NCBI GenBank assembly: GCA_025201345.1
Contig: JAIXMG010000006.1
Location: 1-64,000, forward strand
Reading direction: 5' to 3'
Source of the DNA: Thamnidium elegans
Taxonomy: Eukaryota > Mucoromycota > Mucoromycetes > Mucorales > Mucoraceae
DNA length: 64,000 nucleotides
Shown here: positions 14,401 through 23,914 of the stretch, in pieces
Layout of the letters: each line of letters begins with the position of its first letter
How positions within the stretch are numbered: the stretch's first letter is position 1
Made by a program: the position numbers and the translations under genes
The notes under the pieces: generated by a model
Told to the model about the DNA's origin: nothing
The model's database searches: none
Seen by the model: the letters and a program-made list of their open reading frames with translations, nothing else

Positions 14401-14525
14401 CTACGCTACTTTTATAATCTTAAGACAGGAGAAACTCATCTCACAGTCAACTATAATTTCACTAAGGACGTAGCCTTTGGTCCACTACCCTTGATAGCCG
14501 ATGGTCTAATCAAGCGATTCCTACG
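14401..14525 (+). repeat. 125-bp perfect direct repeat, unit 2
   Basis: Second unit of the direct repeat at 14139-14263. Perfect identity suggests a recent event, or gene conversion between the units. Confidence 0.9.
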
Positions 14526-14847
14526 ATACTACTGAGTCATTCATTAGAAAGAAAAAAAGACCATTTGGTGTCGTCATTGATCGAAAGTTTTTTTCTTAAA
14601 ATGCGAGAGCGTTTTTATTTAGCAGTTCGGTCCAGACAGAAAGAATATTTTCCGGTAATCAAATTTCCGTCCGGTCATTAATAAGAGCAACCCCAACGGA
14701 GCTGCTGAAAATAGCAACTCGTAAATTGGGGAAAAGCCATTTTTTGCACTTAGAAAAGAAAAAAGACAAGTTGTTGTTTGATTTTGATGAATAATTATTA
14801 AAAAAAGGATAAGATGGTAAAAGAAAAATAAAGCTATCTTTGAGTGT

Positions 14848-14991
14848 TTAAGTTCTAAAATGAGAGCTATACCTATCTTTTACTTCTTGAATCATTCTGA
14901 AACTTTTTTCGCATTGCTCAAGAATACTTTGTGCTTCTTCATTATCCATGTATGACATAGAAGTAAGGTCATTTCTGACATGATACATCAT
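14848..14991 (-). CDS. Small hypothetical ORF (47 aa)
   Basis: A minus-strand ATG-ATG at 14991 opens a 47-codon frame with coil-forming composition (NEEAQSILEQCEKSFRMIQE). The sequence upstream on that strand is strongly pyrimidine-rich (about 15005-15065), like promoters elsewhere in the window. It could be a short gene, or the last exon of something I cannot assemble. The family is not recognised. Confidence 0.25.
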   Translation of the reverse strand: MMYHVRNDLTSMSYMDNEEAQSILEQCEKSFRMIQEVKDRYSSHFRT

Positions 14992-15227
14992 ACTTAGATA
15001 ATCGGAAGCACAGCACGGTTGAGAAGAGAGGGAGCGGAAGAGGCGGAGATAATGGCGGGGGAGGAAAATCAATACAAAGTATTACAATCCCTCTTTTGAC
15101 ATGTGACTTTTAAAATCTACATATATCCTAAAATAGAAATAACGGTGACCTATCCGTGTCCACTGTAAAGGATTTCCGATTTTCTGGATAACGCGTTTTT
15201 ACTCTATCAATATCTATCATCTTTCAA

Positions 15228-17009
15228 ATGGATTATTCAGAAGAAGAAAAAATCGTCCTTTTGTACTTAAATTATGCTAAAAAACCAACTTTTAATCAGT
15301 TCTGCAAAAAAAAGAAAGACGAGATAGTTAATCAATCATCGAAGATGCTGGCTTCTAACGCTATAACTCTAATGCGACACTGGATTAACATATACAATCG
15401 CGTAGCATCTAACAAAAGATCAACTGTAAAACTTGTAAAAGCCCCCAAAACTGCCAGTATCACTTTTAAAGAAATATTTCAGATTTACTCAGCACTTAGG
15501 AACGCAAATCACCAATACACTGTCAACTCAATTGCTACTCTAGGAAACTATGCTCGTAATGCTCAGTCAAATCTAAGCAATTTCGTACACCAGGGTGACA
15601 ACAATGAATCTGATGGTGAAGAAGAAGAGGAGGAAGAGAAAGAGAAAGAAGAAGAAGAAGAGGAGGAAGAGAAAGAAGAAGAAGAAGAAGAAGAAGAAGA
15701 AGAAGAAGAAGAAGAAGAAGAAGGGGAAGGGGGTGAAGAAGAAGAAGGAGGAGAAGAAGAAGAAGGAGAACAAAGCAACAGTAGTTTGGATTCTGATAAA
15801 GCATTCAATTTTTACAGAAGTATATTGAAAACATATGCACAACAAAGATTGCTGAAAAACGAAATCTTTTCACGTATAAATATCCCACTTTCTAATTATT
15901 CAACTCTGCCATTCATCCTATTGGATAAAGCTGCTAGCTTAGTTTGTCAAAAAAAAATGGATGTAAACGAAACTGAACTGTTAAAACTATGTCTTTCTCA
16001 GACAGTTAACTTATTGAATCCTGATCACGTAGCTTTATACACTCGATTTATCCCAGCATCAATCTACAATGAAGTTCTACAAGCGTGCGATCAAATGAAG
16101 TCTCTTCAACCATCTTTGAATCTGTCTGTTATCGATGAAATCTTTGATGAATTATTACGGTTTCAGTTTGATAAGGACGATTGTAGTTTATTGAGCCATT
16201 TGGACGAAAAAAAATTCAAGGAACGAAACAAAAAATCAGAAAATTATAAATTGCTACGGGTAGTTGAAGAAGTTGTGCATAACTTTAAAAGCTGGAAAAT
16301 AGAGGATGACAAGCACAATGATTACGCTGAAATGACGTATCAACGCAAATTTGCAAACATCGTAGACATACTCCTGGAAGATGAAAATGTTACCGTGTAT
16401 GATGGTGAAAAAGTTTCGAAGGATACTCAGCGGATACAAATCTTAAATAAAGACGAGGACAATGGACGGAAGATTGATTTAATAGCAAAAACGAAGTACG
16501 GTGATGTAATTATTGAGCTATGCTCCATAGAATTTAAAGTGCAAGGTGCAAACGATAATATCTCTAAGAAGCAACAGTCGAAAAATATTAGAACAAACAT
16601 CAGTATATTAAACAATATCAACAACATCAACAAGCAATTGAGTAATATTTTATACATGGATTGGAAAGGAAGAGAGGGTTACTTGGTACAGGTTTTCCAA
16701 TTTAAAGATATTATGGTATCTTATTTTGTTGAGGATCTTTATATACCCAAAGACCTTATGGAGCTCGATGACTTTAGAAATACCCTCCAATATCTTTGCT
16801 TTTGGCGAGATAGTGTAGTCAAGTTAAGCAACGAAACCAGGTTGGCAGCATATAAAGAAAAAAGAAAATATATTGTGTCAGATGTCAGCGCACCATGTAG
16901 ATCATTCGATAGTCCACCAAGCTCACCAGCCCAAAGGCCACCCATAACACCATTTTTCACACCAACAAAAAAAAGGACAAGAAAAGTAATGGAGCAAGAA
17001 GGTGCTTAA
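15228..17009 (+). CDS. Putative PD-(D/E)XK-fold protein of a Mucoromycota-expanded family (593 aa, intact)
   Basis: A single 593-codon exon from ATG 15228 to TAA 17009. The C-terminal half (about residues 360-460) contains an ordered set of candidate catalytic positions: E in AEMTYQRKF (about 368), D417 in RKIDLIA, E430 and E435-x-K437 in ELCSIEFK, then QQSKNIRTNISIL. This layout fits the PD-(D/E)XK nuclease core, but the assignment is inference from motif order, not a database match. Residues about 125-183 are a nearly pure glutamate tract encoded by GAA/GAG repeats. The C-terminal tail is P/S/T-rich and ends in a basic patch (TPTKKRTRK) that could be a nuclear localisation signal. Relatives or fragments lie at 17718, 18562, 19371, 21712 and 41232. 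This is the only member here with both full length and an intact E-x-K. Confidence 0.65.
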   Translation: MDYSEEEKIVLLYLNYAKKPTFNQFCKKKKDEIVNQSSKMLASNAITLMRHWINIYNRVASNKRSTVKLVKAPKTASITFKEIFQIYSALRNANHQYTVNSIATLGNYARNAQSNLSNFVHQGDNNESDGEEEEEEEKEKEEEEEEEEKEEEEEEEEEEEEEEEEGEGGEEEEGGEEEEGEQSNSSLDSDKAFNFYRSILKTYAQQRLLKNEIFSRINIPLSNYSTLPFILLDKAASLVCQKKMDVNETELLKLCLSQTVNLLNPDHVALYTRFIPASIYNEVLQACDQMKSLQPSLNLSVIDEIFDELLRFQFDKDDCSLLSHLDEKKFKERNKKSENYKLLRVVEEVVHNFKSWKIEDDKHNDYAEMTYQRKFANIVDILLEDENVTVYDGEKVSKDTQRIQILNKDEDNGRKIDLIAKTKYGDVIIELCSIEFKVQGANDNISKKQQSKNIRTNISILNNINNINKQLSNILYMDWKGREGYLVQVFQFKDIMVSYFVEDLYIPKDLMELDDFRNTLQYLCFWRDSVVKLSNETRLAAYKEKRKYIVSDVSAPCRSFDSPPSSPAQRPPITPFFTPTKKRTRKVMEQEGA

Positions 17010-17717
17010 TTTGCGTAAACATGTTAATAAAAAATACACTGTTTAATATTTATATATTGCATAAAAAGAATTTCGTCTACTTTATGTTTTTTTTTAGCTA
17101 TTACTTTTCTTTTTCTGCAAAAATACATACGACACTGTTTTTTAAGTGTTTTCTTGCCATTTGAATAGACATACCACAAACCACCAATTGCTGCAAATGA
17201 CATTTTGGCGAGGTAAATAAAATCTCACTAACTAAATATCAAAAAATCTACTTTTTTTTATAACATTTGTATTGATGATGAGAACATTTTACTGATCATC
17301 CATAAGTTTTACTGTTCAACCATGAATTTTGCTAACCAAAATTTTTTTTTATTGGACTTCAAGTTTTATTTTTATTTTTACCTCCTAATTAAACGCGAAA
17401 CACTGTATAAATTATGGTACACCATCATTTACGTGGATTTCCAACAATAACAGGTTCTTTACATGTAAAAACGACTTTAATATCGTGAGAAACGAAATTG
17501 TAATATAAATATCACGATGATTAAATAAATCCCTTTTATCATGGTTGAATAAACCCCTTTTTATCATGATTAAAATCATCTATTTATTCCTTCCTTTTTT
17601 TCCTTTTTTTTTAACAATAAATTCATACACAAGCAAGTACCTTTATATAATCAAATGATATGGATGTTCCCTAAATTGGCACTGGTGGCGTAAATGGTGG
17701 TGTACCAAGAATTAGTC
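17010..17717. other. Gene-free region with a dispersed repeat
   Basis: No gene is supported. It holds the R2 repeat at 17441-17571, and further downstream 'cactggtggcgtaaatggtg' near 17681-17700. Confidence 0.4.
17441..17571 (-). repeat. Dispersed repeat R2 (inverted relative to 23701-23850)
   Basis: The reverse complement matches 23701-23850 and 42885-43035: 'catgataaaa.gggat', 'ttatttaatcatcgtgat', 'atttatattacaattt' and 'gtcgttttta'. The other two copies carry a long A run at the point corresponding to about 17493. Possibly a nonautonomous transposon relic. Confidence 0.6.
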
Positions 17718-18030
17718 TAAATTATTAACATAATTTTATAGCAAAAAGGTCAATAAAATTATTGATTTCATTGATCAAGAAAAGGCCAAGCAGAAAGATA
17801 AGAAATCGGACGAGTACAATTTATTATCCGTGATAGATACCGCGCAAGTGTTTTTTTTTACTGCAGAGATTTGTACTGATATCAAATTTCTATAGTATCA
17901 AGAACTTCCCTTCGTATGAAAGAGAAGCAAAGTTATCAAAATCTTCTCATTTAAGATTATTTCAACAACTACTTGCGCCAGTATTTATCAAGACCGATAT
18001 AATAAGCAAGGATGAAAATACGGTCTGTAC
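17718..18030 (+). pseudogene. Fragment of a nuclease-like family gene (copy of 22065-22377)
   Basis: Nearly identical to the intron 1-exon 2-intron 2-exon 3 start of the gene at 21712-22981. Homology begins at taaattattaacataattt and stops abruptly at cggtctgtac (18030), where unrelated sequence starts. Both exon 1 and the core motifs are missing. Confidence 0.85.
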
Positions 18031-18051
18031 AAGCCAACCACAAAAACTTCT

Positions 18052-18246
18052 TTGGGTGCTCGTATCTCAAATTCAATTTTTTCAGCGGAGAACCTTACCA
18101 CATTGGAAGCCGGAGCGGAGGCAACTGAGATTGTTTTAAGCACGACAAACAATCAAGATGTTGCCGAAGCGAGGGCTGGAAATGTGGTAAATACCCACCC
18201 GTCAACAAATTCATCTTGGCTTACAAAATTCAAAAAGTTATTTTAA
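18052..18246 (+). other. Unrecognised open frame after the fragment junction
   Basis: 64 codons without an ATG start, ending in TAA at 18244-18246. Part of it (about 18163-18195) recurs in reverse complement at about 18379-18412, so the frame lies within a degenerate inverted repeat. No family recognised. Confidence 0.2.
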
Positions 18247-18412
18247 CCTTATAACCCTCCCATAAAAAAAAAAAAAATTGAATTATTATTAGTAGCTTAT
18301 TTGAAAGATATAAGGAAGAAAGGGATTTTAATTAGTTTAGTATTATTTATAAAAAATAAAGCGTGGCTCTGAGAGCATTTACCACATTTTCAGCCTTCGC
18401 TTCGGCAAGTTG
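18163..18412. repeat. Short imperfect inverted repeat
   Basis: Left arm 18163-18195 (ttgccgaagcgagggctgg, then aaatgtggtaaat) is the near reverse complement of right arm about 18379-18412. The arms enclose about 180 bp including A-rich sequence. Confidence 0.55.
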
Positions 18413-18561
18413 ACAGGGCATTTTCTTCGGTAAAAGGGAATAAGGAATGATTTACTATCATTTGATCCTTGGCAGCCAAACAACCAGGCTCACCACTAGA
18501 TTTTAACAGATTCATAGTCAATTAGCATTGCACTCACCATGTATGCAAAATTTCAACTTAC

Positions 18562-19067
18562 TCTAGTATCTTGAGGTCCGTTCCAGTAAAAAGACAGTCT
18601 AAGATCTTTGCGCAGTGACGGTATGAGGTCAACTCACTATCAGCTTCTGACCAGTCTACAATACTTTCAATACTGTTGTGTAATGAAGGCGTCAGTATAT
18701 ACTATTTTTACATTTTAATATTATGTTACTTACATGCATCTGAGGACGTTGAGCAACTTGTACGTGTCACTATTCTTTGCGCCTGCTTTACTGAGCTCGA
18801 GTTGCTCCGTCAAGATCTCGATCATCATGAGATCCGTGTTGGCTTCGGCACCTCCACTATAACAAAGAAGTCGTTGTAAGCAATGATGTTTTCAAGGCAG
18901 ACTTGTTCTTTTGGGATTTACCTTTTCAAGACCTTCTCCAACATATTCTCATCTTCATCTGATAATCCAACATACAAATCCAAATTTGATTTGTCGATAG
19001 TCTTCATCTCGTTCTTTGTCAATATCTTCTTTAATACTTCATAGGATTCAGGAAGTATCAGGTTAGC
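18562..19067 (-). pseudogene. Nuclease-like family fragment N2
   Basis: Minus-strand exons are suggested at about 18922-19067, 18734-18856 and 18562-18663, joined by consensus donors (gtaaat, gtaagt, gtaagt) and acceptors. They read ILPESYEVLKKILTKNE, then EANTDLMMIEILTEQLEL, then IVDWSEADSELTSYRH.AKILDCLF. This matches the region of fragment N1 that reads NDWKQDDSETTIYRRIATISDFMF, so it is the middle part of another member. The nuclease core is missing downstream. Confidence 0.5.
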
Positions 19068-19145
19068 TATATTGGATAAAGACAACCAGAGTTATAGGGG
19101 CATAACTATCAACGATACTAATAATAAAAAGACTATGTGCCTCAG

Positions 19146-19370
19146 TCAGAATAGCACCCGTACCTTTACCAGGCCCTCTTTTTTGGCTAAAGGCACAGTC
19201 CCAAGTTCTTCCCAGTGTTTCTTAAAACGATATGCAGTACTTACTGTTATACCAGCATCTAATACCGCGTCTTTTACAGATACTTGTTCTGTAACTAGGG
19301 CTAAAAACCGCGATATCTGGTCCGTATTATAACTACGTATAAAAAAGTGATCAATTATTAATCGATTATT
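19146..19370 (-). pseudogene. Tc1-like transposase N-terminal helix-turn-helix fragment
   Basis: The minus-strand frame reads DQISRFLALVTEQVSVKDA followed by GITVSTAYRFKKHWEELGTV, a helix-turn-helix pattern like the DNA-binding N terminus of Tc1/mariner transposases. It is in one continuous frame with the end of nuclease-like fragment N1 (up to 19589), probably because the transposon inserted there and decayed. Confidence 0.5.
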
Positions 19371-21012
19371 CAAATCGTTGATGCATTGTGAGAAAAAAGT
19401 CTTACCTATCCAGTCCACTGCGAGGAGGGAATCGATCTTCTTGTTCAATACATGGAGGTGATTGAGAATAGCACCGTTGACACGTAGATTTTTGCATTGT
19501 TGGGTGATGGCATTAGAGGCGGTAACAGAAGGTTTCTTAAACTCGATACTCGATACTCGATAATTCCAAGTCTTTGGTACATTTGCCATAACGTACTAAC
19601 AGGTCTATCTTCCGACCACAAAGTTCACGATCCGTAGATGATGCGCCAAAAACAATGTCATTGTATTGTCGTTCGTGTTTAGAGCGGTCACATGCTGTCT
19701 CCCCGCTAACACAACCAGCTATCTGTCCTTGATAAGAATTAAAACAGTCTAATGCTTATATAATCGATAAAAGAGAACAATAGAAGGTGTCTGAGTAGAT
19801 ATATGTAATATACAACATTTGTGTATAACTTATATAAGCAATATGTGAGAACGTATACTTGTATAAGTTATGTATAAATTTGTATCATTGAATATACTAC
19901 GTAAGTACAACAAAGAGTAAAAATCATGAATCTCAGTTACTTTTCATTTTTTTTTCTACTTATTCGGCTAACTTGACATGCGTGTCACAAAACATGAAGT
20001 CGGAAATGGTAGCAATGCGTCTGTAGATGGTGGTTTCGGAGTCATCTTGCTTCCAGTCATTCAGCGTTTCAAGTCTATAGCCAAAAAAAAAAAAAAAAAA
20101 AAAACAGTCATTTGGACCGCACTGTATCACATTTTAACTCTTCACTATCATGATGTTCTTACAAATATTCCACTACTTTCAGCATGGTATAACCCTCCGT
20201 TGTTCTTCCTTCCGTCTTCAAGAATTTGGCCTTAAAAGTGTCGATTTGCAACAGGGCAAGTTCAATAGGTAAGTTTTCAGATTCCCTACACATATACGCA
20301 CACAAGGATGACACATTAACAATGTATGAGTCCATTTTGGCTCTCATGTAAGTACCAAGAGCTGCTGAAAAAGAAATGAATTCTCATTTTTATTTTCATT
20401 TCGTAACATTTGATTTTATCCGCAATATGGTCCACGTGAGATTGATCAAATTTCTCTGGAAGATAAGGCTTGATTGCGTTGGATTGGTCTGTTTTCAATT
20501 GGTTCATTATGCCTGATAAAGATAACCTGTTTTTGAATGGGAGAGTTGATATATTGATACGTAATCCTTGATACATTTTTTTTCTATACTATACATAACT
20601 TACTTCAACACTGAGATATCCATGTCAGTCAATGGTTGTTTTTTTCGTTAGTAAGGAGATGACAGCATATGAAAGTGCTAAGTTCATGTTTAGAAACGGT
20701 GACCCTTCATCCAGTTCTTTGAGGATTCGCTTTTCGAAATTAGTCCATTCGATTCCTCGAAACTATAAAAAAAAAAAGAGATATCAAGTTGAGAGGAGAG
20801 AGGGGGAAGGTATGGATAGATTTTACCTTTTTCAATGCCATACCAAAAATAATCTCTTTAATAGTAAGAGCATTTTCGTTAACATCTTCTTCATCATCTG
20901 TAGACACATTCACGACACCTTGATAGGAGCTGCTGCTATTGTTCTTGCAGCTGCTATTGCTATTGCTACTGCTTGATGATATCGCTTTTCTTTTTCCAAT
21001 TTGGATGGCCAT
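19371..21012 (-). pseudogene. Nuclease-like family pseudogene N1
   Basis: Starts at ATG 21012 with an S/N-rich N terminus. Exon 1 ends at 20827. Later exons read FRGIEWTNFEKRILKELDEG, NISTLPFKNRLSLSGIMNQL, KMDSYIVNVSSLCAYMCRES and NDWKQDDSETTIYRRIATIS. The core then reads SGETACDRSKHERQYNDIVF, ELCGRKIDLLVRYG and ELSSIE...FKK..., then QQCKNLRVNGAILNHL. This is the same D...E-x-K layout as 15228-17009. Breaks: a frame change in an A run near 20645, an inserted AT-rich repeat with stops at about 19750-19970, and a 7-bp tandem duplication (cgagtat) exactly at the E-x-K motif near 19546-19562. It is therefore inactive. Confidence 0.65.
19760..19895 (+). repeat. Dispersed repeat R3, copy 2
   Basis: Aligns with 4561-4705. 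It lies between the exon of N1 that ends LAE-stop and the exon that begins SGETAC, so it appears to have inserted into the pseudogene. Confidence 0.5.
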
Positions 21013-21269
21013 GTTAGTCACAGCAGTACTATATGAATTCAGCACATCAAAACGAGCGGTTATATAGCTGGACTCATTTTCGTTCTATAAAAAAAAGAAA
21101 AAGAAATACTATCCAGGACACCTTCTTCCGTCCCCCGCTTTAGCGCCACTATTATCGTTAATAATCGATTTAAGGGTGAATTTTCTGAGAATTTTGGCCA
21201 TCCTTAAATAGAGCTGCTACTGTATCTATTTCGCGATGGTAGTAATAAAAAGGAGATATAAACTGATAA

Positions 21270-21530
21270 AGAAAAAATCGGTTTTTATTTATTTATTATT
21301 AATCATTGCTTTTTCCCATTGAGATTGTTTATAATGATCTAGATCCTCCAACAATTTTTTTATAGAAGAATCTGTTTACAACCAAACAGTTACCTATCTT
21401 AGCATCCAGTAGGATTATTTCGCCACTCCCTTCCCCTCTTTAAAAACTATTGACTATAGATAAAACTCACGTCAAAAAAAAAGAAGTACGTAGTTTTATT
21501 TCTTTTATTTTACGTATTATATGGATAGTT
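21270..21530 (+). repeat. Dispersed repeat R1, copy 2
   Basis: Matches 13371-13636 with indels. It ends about 180 bp before the start codon of the nuclease-like gene at 21712 and may form part of its 5' region. Confidence 0.6.
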
Positions 21531-21711
21531 TCGTTTGAGACTTTAGACCTTTATATGGGTAAGATTTTTAATTATGCTAAAAAAATCCAGTGACTTTTTT
21601 TTGTTACACTCTAGACTATATTCATTTAGTAGTCCGATGGTTGCGTTAAACATTTAAACAAACGGCATCTTTTTATTTACTTCTTTTCAATACGTGCTTC
21701 TTTTAATAAAA

Positions 21712-22981
21712 ATGTCTGAATACGAAACAGCTGCAACTAAAAGTGTACCAGTGTCGCAAAAAAATGTTCATCTTTCTCCTTTAAGTCGTTATATGAACAA
21801 AAAGGCAGAAGATTTAGATGACGATTCTATTCAAAAGCTTGTTCAATCATCTTGTATAAATTTAATAAACAGAGAAGATCGTGCCACCTTTGCTGAACTT
21901 ATACCTGAGGCAACCTATTACTCAATACTCAGAGAGCGTATTAAAAAAAAGAAAGTTTTTACTGATTCTTTAAACGAATCAACGGCAGCCATGATTAATG
22001 CTTTATTTGATAAGCTTAAAGTCTTTCAGTTCGAGTATGTTATACCATCAAAAAAGAATGATTAAATTATTAACATAATTTTATAGCAAAGAAGTAAATA
22101 AAATTATTGATTTCATTGACCAAGAAAAGGCCAAGCAGAAAGATAAGAAATCGGACGAGTACAATTTATTATCCGTGATAGATATCGCGTAAGTGTTTTT
22201 TTTACTGCAGAAATTTGTACTGATATCAAATTTCTATAGTATCAAGAACTTCCCTTCGTATGAAAGAGAAGCAAAGTTATCAAAATCTTCTCATTTAAGA
22301 TTATTTCAACAACTACTTGCGCCAGTATTTATCAAGACCGATATAATAAGCAAGGATGAAAATACGGTCTGTACCGCAATACAAAGAATGCAGATAATTC
22401 ACGATGCCGAGATAGCAGACGGAAAGCATAAAGATCTTTTACTTGCGTCAAATATAAAAGAAGCAAACGAAGGAGAAATAGAAGATATTGAACTATGCTC
22501 TATTGGATTTAAAAAAACCAACGAACGTGAATCAGCTCTTCGTCGCCAACAACATAAAAACATTAGAACTAACGCGTGTATTCTTAATCATATCGGCCTC
22601 CTGGTAGAAGATCCAACTTTACCAATAACGTATCTTGATTTCTCGGGAAGAAGTGCTTATATTGTCCAACTGTTCAGGTACCAGGATTGCTTTGTTAGTC
22701 ATAAAATTGGAGATTTTGGAATGATGAAAAGTTTGTTGGAGCTGGATCTTTTTAGACGGTATATCTTGAACCTTTATACTTGGAAACAATGTGTTGTCAA
22801 CACAAACAATACTGTTTTATTAGCCCACTTAAACCAAGTAAGCCAGTATTCGATGATTGATGTAAGCGATGATCGTGACATCGAATCTGTTAGTTCCCCA
22901 AAATATACCGTAAAGTCAATCAAAGTCATCCTCTCTCCTTCAAAAGGTTCTAAAAGAAAAAGAAGTGTATTCGAGAAATAA
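21712..22981 (+). CDS. Nuclease-like family protein (388 aa, 3 exons) with altered E-x-K motif
   Basis: Exons 21712-22034, 22087-22188 and 22240-22981 join in phase (donors gtatgt and gtaagt) to 388 aa. Exon 1 aligns with the 593-aa paralogue: CINLINREDRATFAELIPEA versus VNLLNPDHVALYTRFIPAS, and FQFDK at the splice junction. The core reads GKHKDLLLASN, IELCSIGFKK and QQHKNIRTNACILNHI. The glutamate of E-x-K is glycine (GFK), so catalysis is doubtful although the upstream E of ELCS remains. The protein lacks the long acidic N-terminal region of the paralogue. From 22050 onward the gene belongs to the segmental duplication. The tail ends in a basic patch (KGSKRKRS). Confidence 0.6.
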
Positions 22982-23361
22982 TTATTGTTTTTTAATAAAT
23001 ACCCGGAAAAAATACTTTAGTATAGATGGGTTGGTGTGTAGGTGTAAACATATTAAAGGATCAATATGTTTCTTTAAATCGGTGTTGTATTACATAAAAA
23101 AGAAGTGATATCAGTAACGTTTTCAATTCCTTCTTGAACAATTAGATCTTTTCAATATAGTATTGTACCTATTAAAAATACAATCATGTGCAATAAATGT
23201 TTGAACGAATTTAATTTTTTTAATTAATTTTTGAAAAGTGTTATATACATCCGAGTCCAAACAGTAAAGCTAGTTAATAAAAAGTCTTTCAAACACTACC
23301 AAATTTTAAACTCTTAAAGAAAAGAGTATTATTTTTACAAAAAATAATTTTATTTTATTTT

Positions 23362-23505
23362 TTAGTATTTAGAGCAGCCACCGTTATTGTCTATTACAGA
23401 CTGACATCTTTTAGGCATACGTGCCACTAAATTCGACAATAGGCCGCTGTCTAAGTTTCGCCACTCATTTTGAAGACACACTTTGAGATACTCGGTATTA
23501 AATAT
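23362..23505 (-). pseudogene. Tc1-like transposase C-terminal relic
   Basis: The minus-strand frame ends NEWRNLDSGLLSNLVARMP, then KRCQSVIDNNGGCSKY and stop. This is the 'W.nip...l..LV.sMP.R...VI...Gg.tkY' terminus of Tc1 transposases. The rest of the gene is not recognisable. It is duplicated at 42545-42690. Confidence 0.75.
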
Positions 23506-23700
23506 ACGGTCTGGGCTCCCCTAAACGGGATCGGTCTTCTTCTAATCTTTCATTAGCGCAATTGAGTTTCACTTCTCCACATCCTAGCTCTTGATTGCTG
23601 GTGTAAAGTAAAGAATCGGTTCGGACCATCCTTTCTATATTGTCCTTATTTGTTGCAAAAGGTCGTTCCCTAAATGGGAGCGTTAGATAGGAAATGATCT

Positions 23701-23850
23701 TTTACTATGGTAAAATGGAGTTTATTCAACCATGATAAAATGGGATTTATTTAATCATCGTGATATTTATATTACAATTTCCTTTCTCACGATATTAAAA
23801 AAAAAAAAAAAAAAGTCGTTTTTACAAGTAAAGTACCTGTTATTGTTGGA
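23701..23850 (+). repeat. Dispersed repeat R2, copy in duplication 1
   Basis: Reverse complement of 17441-17571, interrupted by a run of A at about 23797-23814. The duplicate is at 42885-43035. Confidence 0.6.
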
Positions 23851-23914
23851 GGTGTAGCTAAACGGAAAATGTTAAAAAAAGAAATTTGAGATTTTAATAA
23901 TTGTAAATATAATA

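Noticed and set aside
15535..15845. Several antisense and alternate-frame ORFs of poly-Leu, poly-Ser, poly-Phe and poly-Lys over the Glu tract
   Set aside because: They are shadows of the GAA/GAG repeat in the 593-aa gene and have no independent coding signal.
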